Shown piece by piece: positions 22,716-33,449 of a stretch of DNA of 64,000 nucleotides. The stretch covers positions 13,158,875-13,222,874 of the forward strand of contig NC_052357.1 in NCBI RefSeq assembly GCF_009727055.1. Reading direction: 5' to 3'. Position 1 is the stretch's first letter; the number at the start of each line of letters is the position of its first letter. The notes beneath the pieces are model-generated. The model saw only the letters and a list, made by a program, of their open reading frames with translations, made no database searches and had not been told where the DNA came from. Origin of the DNA: Benincasa hispida (Eukaryota > Streptophyta > Magnoliopsida > Cucurbitales > Cucurbitaceae). The translations under genes were made by a program, and so were the position numbers.

Positions 22716-23460
22716 GAAAACCAAATATAATGTCATATTGTCTATTAATTTCATATTTGTAGTTCATGTGTATTCTATGTTTATATCCAAACCACAAATT
22801 TACCCTAACACGACAACTTGCATTTTTTAAGAAGTATTGAATTATAATATTACTTCTTTCATTGAAAGTTTACATTTAAAACTTTGGACTGTGGACCTAG
22901 GCATCGATATTATGAGATGTAGATCTAAATAATCTCTCAATTATTTGTAATGTAATATTTCAAGAAAGAGAATGTCGTGGTGATATTCAAGTCCACATAT
23001 TAATAAAAGCTATTCAAAAAATAATTAAAAGAAATAACCTATTAAATTAAATTGCATAGTTTCTTAATTTTCTATGAATCTATTTTCTCAAATCTATACA
23101 TTTTCAAAATTTTAAGTTGCCACTTTTAACTTTCAATTTTGATTTTAATAACTTCATATCGATATAACTTAAATGATGATTGGATTACATAACATTAACT
23201 AGATAAAATAAAAGTGAGAGAGCAAGAAAAAAAAAAGATTGGTTTAAAATGTAATCTACCAACTTGCCTCATAATATATTTGGCTAACTTACTCTCTTAT
23301 GTCACGTTGTATGAAATAATTGTTGGTTTGTTTCAATTATTAATTTATAACTATTTAAAGGGTAGATATTACCATTGAAATCTCATAGAGATAAAGAAAA
23401 CTCGTAAAATTTTAGAGAACTAAATAGACAAAAGCATCAAAGTTCAAACTAAATATTATA
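22715..23460. repeat. About 0.75-kb direct repeat, second copy
   Basis: This is the diverged partner of 21190-22000, with the same landmark order (CAAACCACAAATTTA, GTGGACCTAGGCAT, GAGATGTAGATCTAAATAAT, CCACATATTAAT). Confidence 0.6.
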
Positions 23461-23464
23461 ATTC

Positions 23465-24045
23465 TAATGAAAATAATTTTTTAAATTACAAATTTAGTCC
23501 ACACATTTTTCAAGAGTTTGTCTTTGGACTTTCAATTTAAATTTAATAGATTTTTAGCTTTCAATTTCGTGACTCTTTTTTAGTAGATTTATAAAATTTA
23601 AATGTGTCTAATAAATCTCTCCGAAACAATTTGGTTCCTAATTAGTCTTTTGAACTTTATTTTAGTCACTTTTTTATTGTTAATAATAATATGAACGTCA
23701 TTTTAAGCTATACATATGAAACTTAGCTGAAAAAATAATATAATAAAGACAAATTATTGTTTTAAAAATATTTAATGACTAAAATAGATACGTAAACATG
23801 AAAATCTATAGATGACATTTTAAAAGCGACTATAATGAAATAAATTTAATTATTTAAAAACGAAAATAGAATTTAAACCTGAGAAAACTTTGAATTTAAA
23901 AACATAACAAATATGACAAAAAGAAAAAAAAAAAAAAGAATTTTAGATTATTAAATCTTTTAAACTTCAAAATTTATTAGACACCAAATTTTAAATTGGG
24001 AAAAACTTATTAAAACTTTAGGGACTAAATAGTAAATTGAACCAA
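23465..24045. repeat. Inverted-repeat MITE-like element
   Basis: The left arm contains ATTTAGTCC and TTGGACTTTCAATTTAAATT. The right arm contains the complementary pattern near AAATTTTAAATTGGG and ends GGGACTAAATAG. The arms are imperfect. Confidence 0.4.
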
Positions 24046-24559
24046 AATAATTCCAAAAGATGGCTTTATAAGTGATAAAACCAGAGAATAAAAGGAAAGT
24101 GGATTAATGAAAAAGGGAATTTTGGACCATAGATTTGGGAAAAATGGTTTTTTTTTTTTTTAAAAAATAATTTTTGGGAAAATCAAATACATTTGCTAAG
24201 TCATAAAAAGACAAAAGTAATTACAACTAAGATTAGGGAAATGCAGCCAAAAGTGATTATATAAAAAGTCGGTAGCCACTGCCAAACGTGGCCTTATCAT
24301 CATAGTCTTCGTCTTCCTTCAAATCATTATTATTATTATTATTATTCATATTCTTTCTATTAATGGCCACAATTAACTCCCTTCGTAAAGGATAACCTTA
24401 TTTTCCTATATCTAATTCTAAATTATATTGGGACCATTTTAAAGTGATTCTCTATATTATTTTAGTTTTTTTCTTTTTAATTAAAATGTGATTTTAGTCC
24501 TTATATTTTATATTTTGTTCTATTTTAATATTTATATTTTTAAATTTTAAATTTTAGTT

Positions 24560-24960
24560 TCAATATAAAATACTTTTATTATGAAATTTTGTGAAAATAA
24601 AAATTTAATACAAAAGATTTAGTTTGTGACAATTTAAGTTACTTTCAAATTTGTAACAACCTAGTCTCTAGACTTTAAAAAGTAGTAATTTAATTTTTAT
24701 ATTTTAAAATTTGTAGCAATTTTAGTCCCCATAACGAAAAATTTCATTAAAATTAAGTATCAAATTCTATTACATAACGACTCGGTCTTTATAGTTTGAA
24801 TATAAATTTGATTCTTGATTAGTTTATCGATCCATGTGTGTAAGAAATTTAATTAAATTATAATAATATTTTTCACAATAGGGGCTAGATTGTTACAAAT
24901 TGTAAAGTAGAATGACTAAATTGTTACTTCATTTATAGTTTAGGAACCAAAAGTTTTTTT
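24560..24960. repeat. Diverged relative of the 20.1-kb MITE
   Basis: GTAACAACCTAGTCTCTAGA lies to the left and GGGGCTAGATTGTTACA...GACTAAATTGTTAC to the right. This is the same unit in opposite orientations as at 20094-20572, with more decay. Confidence 0.45.
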
Positions 24961-25032
24961 TTTTTTTAATTTATATACTTTTAATAAATCTTAAATTTAG
25001 TTAATGTATTTTTATTAACTCTTAAACTCAAT

Positions 25033-25034
<2 letters not shown>

Positions 25035-25069
<35 letters not shown>
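25035..25069. repeat. (TA)n microsatellite
   Basis: An uninterrupted TA dinucleotide run of about 17 units. (ATT)n-type runs lie nearby at 24328-24347 and 25314-25339. Confidence 0.9.
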
Positions 25070-25071
<2 letters not shown>

Positions 25072-25534
25072 ATTTATTTTGTATTAACATTGGTTAAATA
25101 ATATTAATAATTTTTATGCAAGACAAAATATTATGTAAATATATTTTCATCATTTTTAAAAGAAATATTACATGGATTATTTTAGAAAAAAATCACCAAC
25201 AAATCAATTACGACGGCTAATTGAAAGTGTATAGACTAAAATTAAACATTTGAAAGTATAAAGAAGAAAATAAAGAAAAATGAAAGTATATAAACCAATA
25301 TGGTATTTTAACTTTATTATTATTATTATTATTATTATATTTCTTTGAAAAATGGGGTTCTTCCTCAATCGCTGTTTCTTCTTTGGGGTGTTCTCTACGT
25401 TTTTCCTATAAAAAAGACTATTTCAAGTATTTTATTCACATTAGCTTTTAAGAGGGAGTTGATGTTTTCCCTTTTCAACGTCTTCTTTTGAAAAAAAGAA
25501 AATAAAAATTTGAAATTTGATCGAGATTACTATC

Positions 25535-25845
25535 CTTTCGTTTGGTAACTATTTTATCTTTTTATGTATAATCTTTTAAAATTAAGCCTACAAACACTCC
25601 TACTGTCTTCAAATTTCTTGTTTTTTTTATTTACTTTTTACCCATGTTTTAAAAAACCAAGCTAAATTTTGAAAATTAAAAAAACAAAGTAGTTTTAAAA
25701 AACTTGTTTTCGTTTTTGAAATTTAGCTAAAAATTCAACTTTTATATTTAAGAAAGATGTAACTCAGGGTAAGAAAAGGAGAAACAAAATAGGTTTAATT
25801 TTCATAAACCAAAAACGAAAAATGAAATGGTTATAACTAAATGAG
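25535..25845. repeat. Inverted-repeat MITE-like element (GTTTGGTAAC family)
   Basis: The left edge is CTTTCGTTTGGTAACTATTT and the right edge is AAATGGTTATAACTAAATGAG. The interior has AAAACCAAGCTAAATTT facing AAATTTAGCTAAAAATT. This gives a fold-back with shared interior symmetry. Confidence 0.5.
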
Positions 25846-27249
25846 ACCTATAATTTCGGATTTTGCAAAAGAATTTTATTTCTTCACTTGGCTATGAGAC
25901 TATGACATATTCATGCATTATTTTGAAATGTTTTTAAATGTGAAAATTATTCTCACAAATCAACACATAGACTCTTTCAACATGTTTTAATTGTCTCCAC
26001 TCATATGCACACAATCAACTTTAGAAGTTGAGTTTCTATAGTTGAATCATTGAAAAAGAAGGTATACATTATTAATATACAATAACTATATCAAATCTAT
26101 TTAAATCATTATGATCATACTAGCATAGTTTCAAGTTCTCTCACGTGGTCTAGATTATTTATGTACTATTCCTAGTCAAGCATTGCATTTTCTAAAAGAA
26201 TATCCAAAAACAAGTCTTATAAAACCATAATATAATTTTCTAAACTAAATGTTTTTGCTTAAAAGATGTTGTGTTCCTAAAAGAAGTGTGATTTTAGTCA
26301 AATAGGATGACATGACTTGCTAAGGTATCGGAGTGACCACTAATTAATCGCAACAACAAATGTGACTTGTGAAAACACTATATAGTTGATATATTATAGT
26401 GTAATATTATTACAATAATAATAATTTGTTGAATACTATATGTTAATTAAGTTAGACAATTTAATTCACCTATACTAGAAAATTCTTATGATTCTCACCA
26501 TGATCAAGTTGATAGCATCAAGGATAATAGACAGCTAGATATCTCCACGATTTTATGATGTTATCTACGTTAGACATAAACTCTCGTGACCTTAATTATT
26601 TTTAGTTTCACTCATATAATTGCATACTATTGGAGATAGTTATCTTTACTTATATATCATAAATATTTTTGTTATAAATATGAGACTTTGGTCGCACTTG
26701 AACAAATAGGTACTTGATCTTGTTTAATTTAAATGTTAATCTACAAAGATACGTAGAGCATGCAATTAAAACCACACGTGTCGATACTTTAAAAAAAGAT
26801 TTAAAACACATATTAACAACTTTAACTTTACCAACATTTTAAAAATAGAATAAAGGGGAAAAAAAGTAGTGAGTATTTTTAAGCACACTCATAAACAAGC
26901 TCCTAATATCTCCATTATCTAATTATGTTTGATAATGTAAATTAATCCACAAAAGCTCATGCACTTGAAAAGAAAAAAGAAAAAAATAACTCACACATCG
27001 CAATCCATCACCTAAAAAGGAAAATTAGAGCCCCATGACTCATGAGATCATATATATAAATAAATATATATATATATATAATTAGATATTTATATTACAT
27101 AAGCCAAGTTGAAAATGGAAAATGGGTATTATTATAGAATATTCTCTCTTTTCTTTTTTCTTAAAGGAATTTAGCACATATGCTAAAGAGAAGCTAAAAT
27201 AATTGAGATTCTAATTTTAAAATTTAAAATTTTAATTAAAAAAAATTGT
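25846..27249. other. AT-rich intergenic DNA
   Basis: No gene, RNA or structured repeat was recognised beyond a TA run near 27050-27082. Confidence 0.5.
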
Positions 27250-27610
27250 TAGTATTGGTGGCGGGAAACATGGCCAAATTACAATAATGCCCTTAGCGGA
27301 GCCGCCGGAAAAGGGAGGTTCCGATCCCATTCATTCAACTTGCTTCAATTTTTTTGTTTTTTTAATGTTTATTATAATTTTTAAAAATTTTAAAGTCCAC
27401 TTTCCAATCGCAGCCTTACAAAAAATGGTCAACGACTTGTCGTTTTTCTTTAATATTGGTCTGAACTTTGCGACATTGGCCGCCGACAACGCTTCAATTG
27501 TCGTCTGGATTGGGATCTGAGTACTACTGTTTGGATGCGCGAATAAGTTACACCTTAGCGCTGATAAGGACTCCCCCAATGTAAATGTTCACATTTTTCC
27601 ATCCATTCCC
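27250..27610. other. Less AT-rich island with small overlapping ORFs
   Basis: Two ORFs overlap on opposite strands (27287-27520 plus, 27331-27579 minus). The minus one reads MGESLSALRCNLFAHPNS and has more normal composition than its surroundings. I recognise no family. It may be a captured gene fragment or chance. Confidence 0.2.
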
Positions 27611-27869
27611 ATTTTAGATTCCGAACGAGTTCTCGAATAATTTTATTAACCGATTTTAAGAATGTTCGGACTTTTATATGAGGAAAAAGAAAATAATTGA
27701 AACTTGAATATGTATCATTATGTTAGAATATTTTTCTAAAATAACTTTTAATTATTTATCTACACACAACACATTATTATTCCCTTTTACAATTTTCAAT
27801 TTCACGCAAACTTAAACAGTTATTTTTTCTTTAAAAAAAAAAAAAAAATTGCTTACCTTCGAATTTTGA

Positions 27870-28250
27870 AGAATAAATGTGTTTTGGTCTCTCAGTTTTC
27901 AAAATATATATTTTTATTCCTTAAATTTTTAAATTTGGTGCATTTAGTCTAATTTTCAAAATATACCTTTTTAATCTCTAAATTTTTAAGAATATGTTAA
28001 AAAAATTCTTGAATTATTTTTTATTTTCAATTTATATAATTATATGAAATTTTAAATTATAAAAATATGTTTAAAAATAGAGGTGATCTTTAAAAAATTG
28101 ATTTTAAATTTAAAATAATAATTAAAAAAAAAATCAATGCATGGACTTTTCAAAACCTATTTTTAAAAATTCAGGGGCTAAAAGGTATATTTTGAAAACT
28201 TAGAAACCAAACGCACATATTCTTTAAAATTCGAGGACTAAAAAGATAAT
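27870..28250. repeat. Inverted-repeat MITE-like element
   Basis: The left arm contains CAAAATATACCTTTTTAATC and the right arm contains AAAAGGTATATTTTGAAAAC. The outer parts, near GAATAAATGTGTTTTGGT and ACCAAACGCACATATTC, are also complementary. Confidence 0.6.
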
Positions 28251-29376
28251 GTTTCCTCTTTTTTTGTTTTTTTTTTTTTTTTTACCTCTCTAAAAATGCA
28301 ATGACAATCATATTGCGACATAAGAAGATAAAACCAACTTAGATAGATAATGATTATGTGCAACTCGAATACTTCATTTCTTTTAACATAAAATACCTCA
28401 TATTTTTATTGTGTGCAGCTTGGACTACATAAAACTCAAGTTTTTTCTTTAAATTTATGTTTCATTTTTCCGAGGTCATCAATTTTCTAATTGTTATGCT
28501 ACTTATTCCTAACTTGGAAATCAAACTACTAAGGCTATTAATTTGATCAACCTATGATGAATATTAACAACTATAAAAAAGAGGTCCACTTCAAATCATC
28601 CCAATGTCTATTTTTAGTTCAATTTTAGAAAAATTGATTCCCATAAAATATTAAGGGTTTCGACATAAAAGACTTAAAATAGGAACTATATAACATTATC
28701 TTTAACATTTTTTTTAGAACACTATTGGATTTTATTTTTTTCATTAATGTCAGTGGCTATTTACAACCTAGGCATTGGTCCCACACACAAATATATGTCT
28801 ATCCTCTATGTAAGCCTTCATGCCCATCAATGTTTCTTTTTTTAAAAAAACAATTATTGACTCCTCCATCTCTTTTCGCTTTCCTCCTCCATCTTTTTTC
28901 TCCTTATGGCAATTTCATACCCCTCCATTGCTGTCGTTTACCCATTGGATTTGGCCGACCACCGCCGCTATCGTTCACTAGTCCGTCGTTCGTCGCCGCC
29001 GCCATTTTCCTGTTGGATTCGATCGTCGACTTCTGCACACCACTAACCACCGGCCGCCAAGGTAAGCCGCTAGTCGTCTTCTCGTTGATTCTCTCTCCCA
29101 TTCACAGTTTGCTCCCTTCATTATCGTGCACCAAGATCCAATAGTCGTCTATACATATTTGTAGTGACCATGGCTGAAGAAGAATAAGAGATGAAGATTG
29201 GGAGTTATGTGTTATAAACCCCCATATGAAGATAGAGAGATAAAGATAGACTTTGTTCGTGCCGCCTATATAGATCTGCCGCACCAAGATTAAGGAGAAC
29301 TTTTTTTTAACCCTAAATACATATGTTATTAACCTCAAGGGAATATGCATTCCTTTATTTGATATATATGAATTAT
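28251..29376. other. Unassigned region with one ORF of unknown nature
   Basis: An ORF at 28725-29144 (139 codons, plus) lies in a Pro/Leu/Ser-coding, CT-rich tract (28860-29110) that is clearly less AT-rich than its surroundings. It resembles no family I know and has no supporting splice context. A T-run lies at 28258-28282. Confidence 0.25.
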
Positions 29377-30668
29377 ATATTGTGGTATTGTTCACACGAG
29401 ATTTCAAGAGAAATTTATTTCATGGAACTTGAACTTTGTATTTGTATTAATTTTGTGAAAAGTGAGTACAATCTCTAATACACAGTATTTTGATACTTTC
29501 AAAATAAACTATAAACTTTAAGCTAGTTGATCTTCTTAAATGACCGACCTTTGGGTTTGTTGATCTTTTTGGTGATCAGTCTGTGGCTTGTTGATCTTCT
29601 TGGGTGATCGGCCTTTAGGCTTGTTGATCTTCTTGGATGATCAGCTTTTGGGCTTGTTGATCTTCTTGGATGATCGGTCTTTGGGCTTGATGATCTTCTT
29701 GGATGATCGACCTTTAGGCTTGTTGATCTTCTTGGAGGATTGGTCTTTGGACTTGTTGATTTTCTTGGATGATCGGCCTTTGGGCTTATTGATCTTATTG
29801 GATGATCGCCCTTTGGGCTTGTTGATCTTCTTGGAGGATTAGTGTTCGCACGAGGCTTCTGGAGAAACTTGTTTCGTGGAGTTGAACTTGAGTTGGTGTT
29901 GATGTTAAGGTTGATTTAATGTGATGTAGTTCGATCTCTAGTACTTGGTTCTCTGATTCTCTCTTAGTTGGGTGAATGTGCTTGACTTGAAGAAGAAAAA
30001 CACTGAACATTCTTGAAGTAGAAGTTTTGGAAGAGTCTTTGGGTCTTCAAGGATCTTCTATCTTCTAGGAGTGCAGCTTCATGAGTCTTGAGAGTCTTCT
30101 GCTTGTTGATGAATTCTCTCTAGGCTCTATGAATGTAGAAAATATTTGTATCTTCAAAGGAAAACTTGTATCTTCAAAGGATTTCAGTCTTCATAATGCT
30201 TGCATCTTCAAAGGACTTCAGTCTTCAAGATACTTGTATCTTCGAAATTGTAAAGAATTCTCTATAAGCTCTCTGGAGTATAGAATTGCTGACATCACAA
30301 ATGAGAAGAACTTCTCTATTTATAGAGTTCTCTGCTGGAATTCATGGGCTTGGACTTGATCGGCCATGGGCCTAACTAATTGGATTTGGACCTTATTTGA
30401 CATTTTGGTCAAATTAAGCCTATTTATGGGTTAAATTGGACTTTTAGCCCAAATAATAATATCAAATTGGACCGAAGTAATTTTATTCAATCCAACGGTT
30501 ACGAAGGAAACATGTGGCATCATTGGACTTCGCCAATTTATATCTACAACTTCAATTTGGGACAAATGTCAACTTCTAATTAGTCTCAAATTCAATTATT
30601 TGGAATTTTGTCATTAATTTAGTAAATGACGTGGCAATTTGCGATCGGCCCAAAATTTCTCATTCAAC
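29377..30668 (+). repeat. Probable solo LTR with internal tandem repeats
   Basis: The stretch ends CATTCAACA and may begin near TGTGGTATTG, which would fit TG...CA-type LTR ends. The interior has GGCCATGGGCC- and TTAAATTGGAC-type tracts common in LTRs, a duplicated block (TTCACACGAGATTTCAAGAG at 29391 and TTCGCACGAGGCTTCTGGAG at 29845), and no coding capacity. I found no clean 5-bp target duplication, so the boundaries are tentative. Confidence 0.4.
29540..29845. repeat. 33-bp tandem repeat, about nine copies
   Basis: The unit is GGCTTGTTGATCTTCTTGGA followed by TGATCGGCCTTTG. As 33 is a multiple of three, the array gives a false open frame with an 11-residue period (GLLIFLDDRPL) at 29588-29842. 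Confidence 0.85.
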
Positions 30669-30905
30669 AAGTATATACCGTTGTTTATTTGATATATACT
30701 GTGATTTATGTTGAATATTAAGTTAATATGTGATTTATATACGGTGGGATAACTGATAAAGAAATTCAATTAAACAATATATACTCTTAATTTTGTATAT
30801 TGTAATATCTACTAATCTTAATTTTGTATATGTTCCAAGGTATATTTCAAGGTATTTATAAGAATATAAAAATTAGTTGAGTTCTTAAATTTTATGTATT
30901 GTGAA

Positions 30906-31389
30906 AGGGTTGGCAAAATTTTATGTATTGTGAAAGGATTGGCAAAATTCCCCGTGAAGAATCCCCGGTTTGACCGGAGAAAATTTTCGGGGCCTCATTT
31001 GGGGTCAGGGATGTTATCCCGCCCCGGCCCCGTCCCTGTCCCCGACCCCGACCCCGATTTGATATATTTTTATTTTTATAAATATATATTTATATATATA
31101 AAATAATTTATTTATATATATGTTTATAATGTATAGTGTTGGATTGGAGCCCAATATTAAATATCCAATTTCCAGCTCTAAGCCCAATAATCAAGCCCAA
31201 ACTTAAAAAACTAAAAAAAAAGACCCTAAATTAAATATGATAGGAGATTCCCTACGGGGAACTAGTAGGGGAATCACCGTCGTTGTCCCTGCCTTCAAAT
31301 GCGGACGGGGGCGAGGATGGAGTGAATTTTCCCCACGGGCCGAAAACGGGCGACAAATCCTGCCTCGCCCTGGTCTTGTTGCCAACCCT
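30906..31389. mobile_element. GC-rich hAT-like MITE
   Basis: The terminal inverted repeats are AGGGTTGGCAA on the left and TTGCCAACCCT on the right. An 8-bp near-duplication (TATTGTGA before, TATTGTTA after) flanks them, as for hAT elements. Both ends contain C/G-rich tracts (CCCCGGCCCCGTCCCTGTCC, and GACGGGGGCGAGGATGG on the other side) that stand out against the AT-rich surroundings. The left edge is duplicated: a 29-base block ending in RTTGGCAAAATT occurs twice at about 30890-30950. The short ORFs here are by-products. Confidence 0.7.
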
Positions 31390-33449
31390 TATTGTTATAT
31401 ATACAAATTTTGATGTGTTAGATTTCTACTTACTTAAATAGATATATATACTGTAAATGAAATTTATGATATATACTGCGATCTATGTTGAACATTAAGC
31501 CAATATTATTTATATATCGTAGTATATTTCATATATTAGATTATACGGTAATTTATGTCAAGCATTGAATCGAACTCTAATTTATATATTGTACTATATT
31601 TCGTATGTTGGTTAGAATATTTTCAAACACCTAACAAAAATGTTTTGAAGTATATTTTAAATAACAATAAATCTACTAAAAAAACCGTGAAACCAACGAA
31701 AGATAGAAAATAAAATTTCATTAAATGTAATTTATCCAAGAAATTTCTGTTTTTAGAAGTTAGTCCATTTCCTAATAATGCTTTTGTTTCCTCTCCCTTC
31801 CCCAACCAGGATCATAGTTCGAAAATAGGGTAAAAATTAGCCACAAAGGAATCTTAGTCATGATTAAGAAACTTCTTTTCTATTATTTTATACCTAATCT
31901 TCCTCAGATCTTACGCTTTTCAATCAAATATTAACCTTCAATAGAATGATTGAGAGTGGTCTACTGATGTATACGACCATCTCCATCAAAATTGAATAGA
32001 ATCAGAGATTGAATTGCAAATTTGGACTAAGAATAGGGGATTTGCCATCAGTCCTCATCTTAATGGTTTAGATATGCTATTAAAAGAAGTTAATTTTTTG
32101 TTTTGTCTCAGTAATGATCCTCATCAAAATAAGCCATTAAAACAATTGGTCAAAAAAAGATGATACTTATAAAAGGTAAAAAACTTTGAAGGCTATTTCT
32201 AATCGTTTCGAAAAACGACCCAAAAACTTCTGCTCATGGCTAATCAACTTCCTAACCACGATACGCCAATTCCTGGCCGAGACAAACCACTTCTCAAGTG
32301 AGATTCTTCTAATGCTTAGTAAATTGTCTTATTTCATCTCTGTAGAACTTTTGCTCAAACAGAACAAGGGAGAAGCAATATTGACGACATTAGTGGAGGT
32401 AGGAAATGCGTGGTTAAAAAACTAGCAAATTCACCAAAACTAAAAATATAATTTTGAACCCATAAAGTGAATTCAATAATTAAGAAGAGAATGATATGAA
32501 AATGACACGAAAAAAATCCTATAGTTTGAAAGATGACATGAAGCCAAAAAAAAGTGTACAGATTTTGTAAAGAGAATGCTATCAAATATGTGACATGAAG
32601 CCAATAAAAAGTATGCGTATTTTGTAAAGAGAATACCGTCAAGTATGTACTGCATGAGAATATATGATATCAAACTTTATTGAACGTAAAAATTAAGCTT
32701 GCCACCTTTTAGAAGAGTTATTTAAGACAATTTGAAGACTTTCTACATTTTTAGTTTTCCATTTTGACTAATTAATTGGTATGCAATTATGTTCTAATTG
32801 GTCCACGCACAATCTTTTGACCTATAAAATGACTAATAATTCTCTTCAAAACTCATATTATGAATCTTAAAAAGCTTATGCTTAATCAACTCATTTGGTA
32901 TTGTCTTTTCTTTCAAACCTTGCTTTACATTTGATGTCTAAATCAATTCATTGGATTAATTTTGATCAAGCTAATTATGGAGTGAATTGTTTTAGGATCT
33001 AAGAGTACCATCATAAACTCTAAGTTGACATCTAACTAATATTGCATGCGCTTATCACTCTTAAGAACCACAGAATGATACTCCAGTAAGCCAAGGAAAG
33101 TGAGAGAAAAACGCGATAAATGCTTGAAGTTATGCATATTTATCAACAAAAACAGATCGAGTCCAGTATACTCATTAAGCACAAGAGGTTTTAAAACAAA
33201 CCCCGAACCCAACCCCGTCTCCCACACCCACACCGCAAGGGTTTTTTTTAAAAATAAAAATTTTAAAAATAAAAAAGGAAACAATGACAAGACAAAAAGA
33301 ACTACGTCTATTATCTATTTATTGAGTTAAGACATTAATTATGCCACAATAGATCAAGATAATTTCCATTCCCACCATGTAGTTTGCCTTTTCTCATAAT
33401 TTTCAAACGTAGCCAGAACGATCATAGTGCCTTGCAGAACCATCATCAG
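31390..33449. other. Intergenic DNA downstream of the SURP/G-patch gene
   Basis: This stretch contains TATATACTG-type AT-rich repeats at 31440-31610, matching those at 30695-30740 left of the hAT-like MITE, and small ORFs of no known family (for example 31623-31805 minus). A 58-bp direct repeat is at 32532-32648 (GACATGAAGCCAA units). No gene is recognised. The last part is the 3' region of the minus-strand gene. Confidence 0.5.
32532..32648. repeat. 58-bp tandem duplication
   Basis: GTGACATGAAGCCAATAAAA...TTTTGTAAAGAGAAT follows directly on GATGACATGAAGCCAAAAAA...TTTTGTAAAGAGAAT, so two units stand in tandem. Confidence 0.7.

Noticed and set aside
29588..29842. ORF with repeated GLLIFLDDRPL units as a leucine-rich repeat protein
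   Set aside because: It is the 33-bp tandem array inside a probable LTR; no start context or flanking exons.
29540..29845. Regularly spaced repeats as a possible CRISPR array
   Set aside because: The units are contiguous without unique spacers, and the genome is a plant's.
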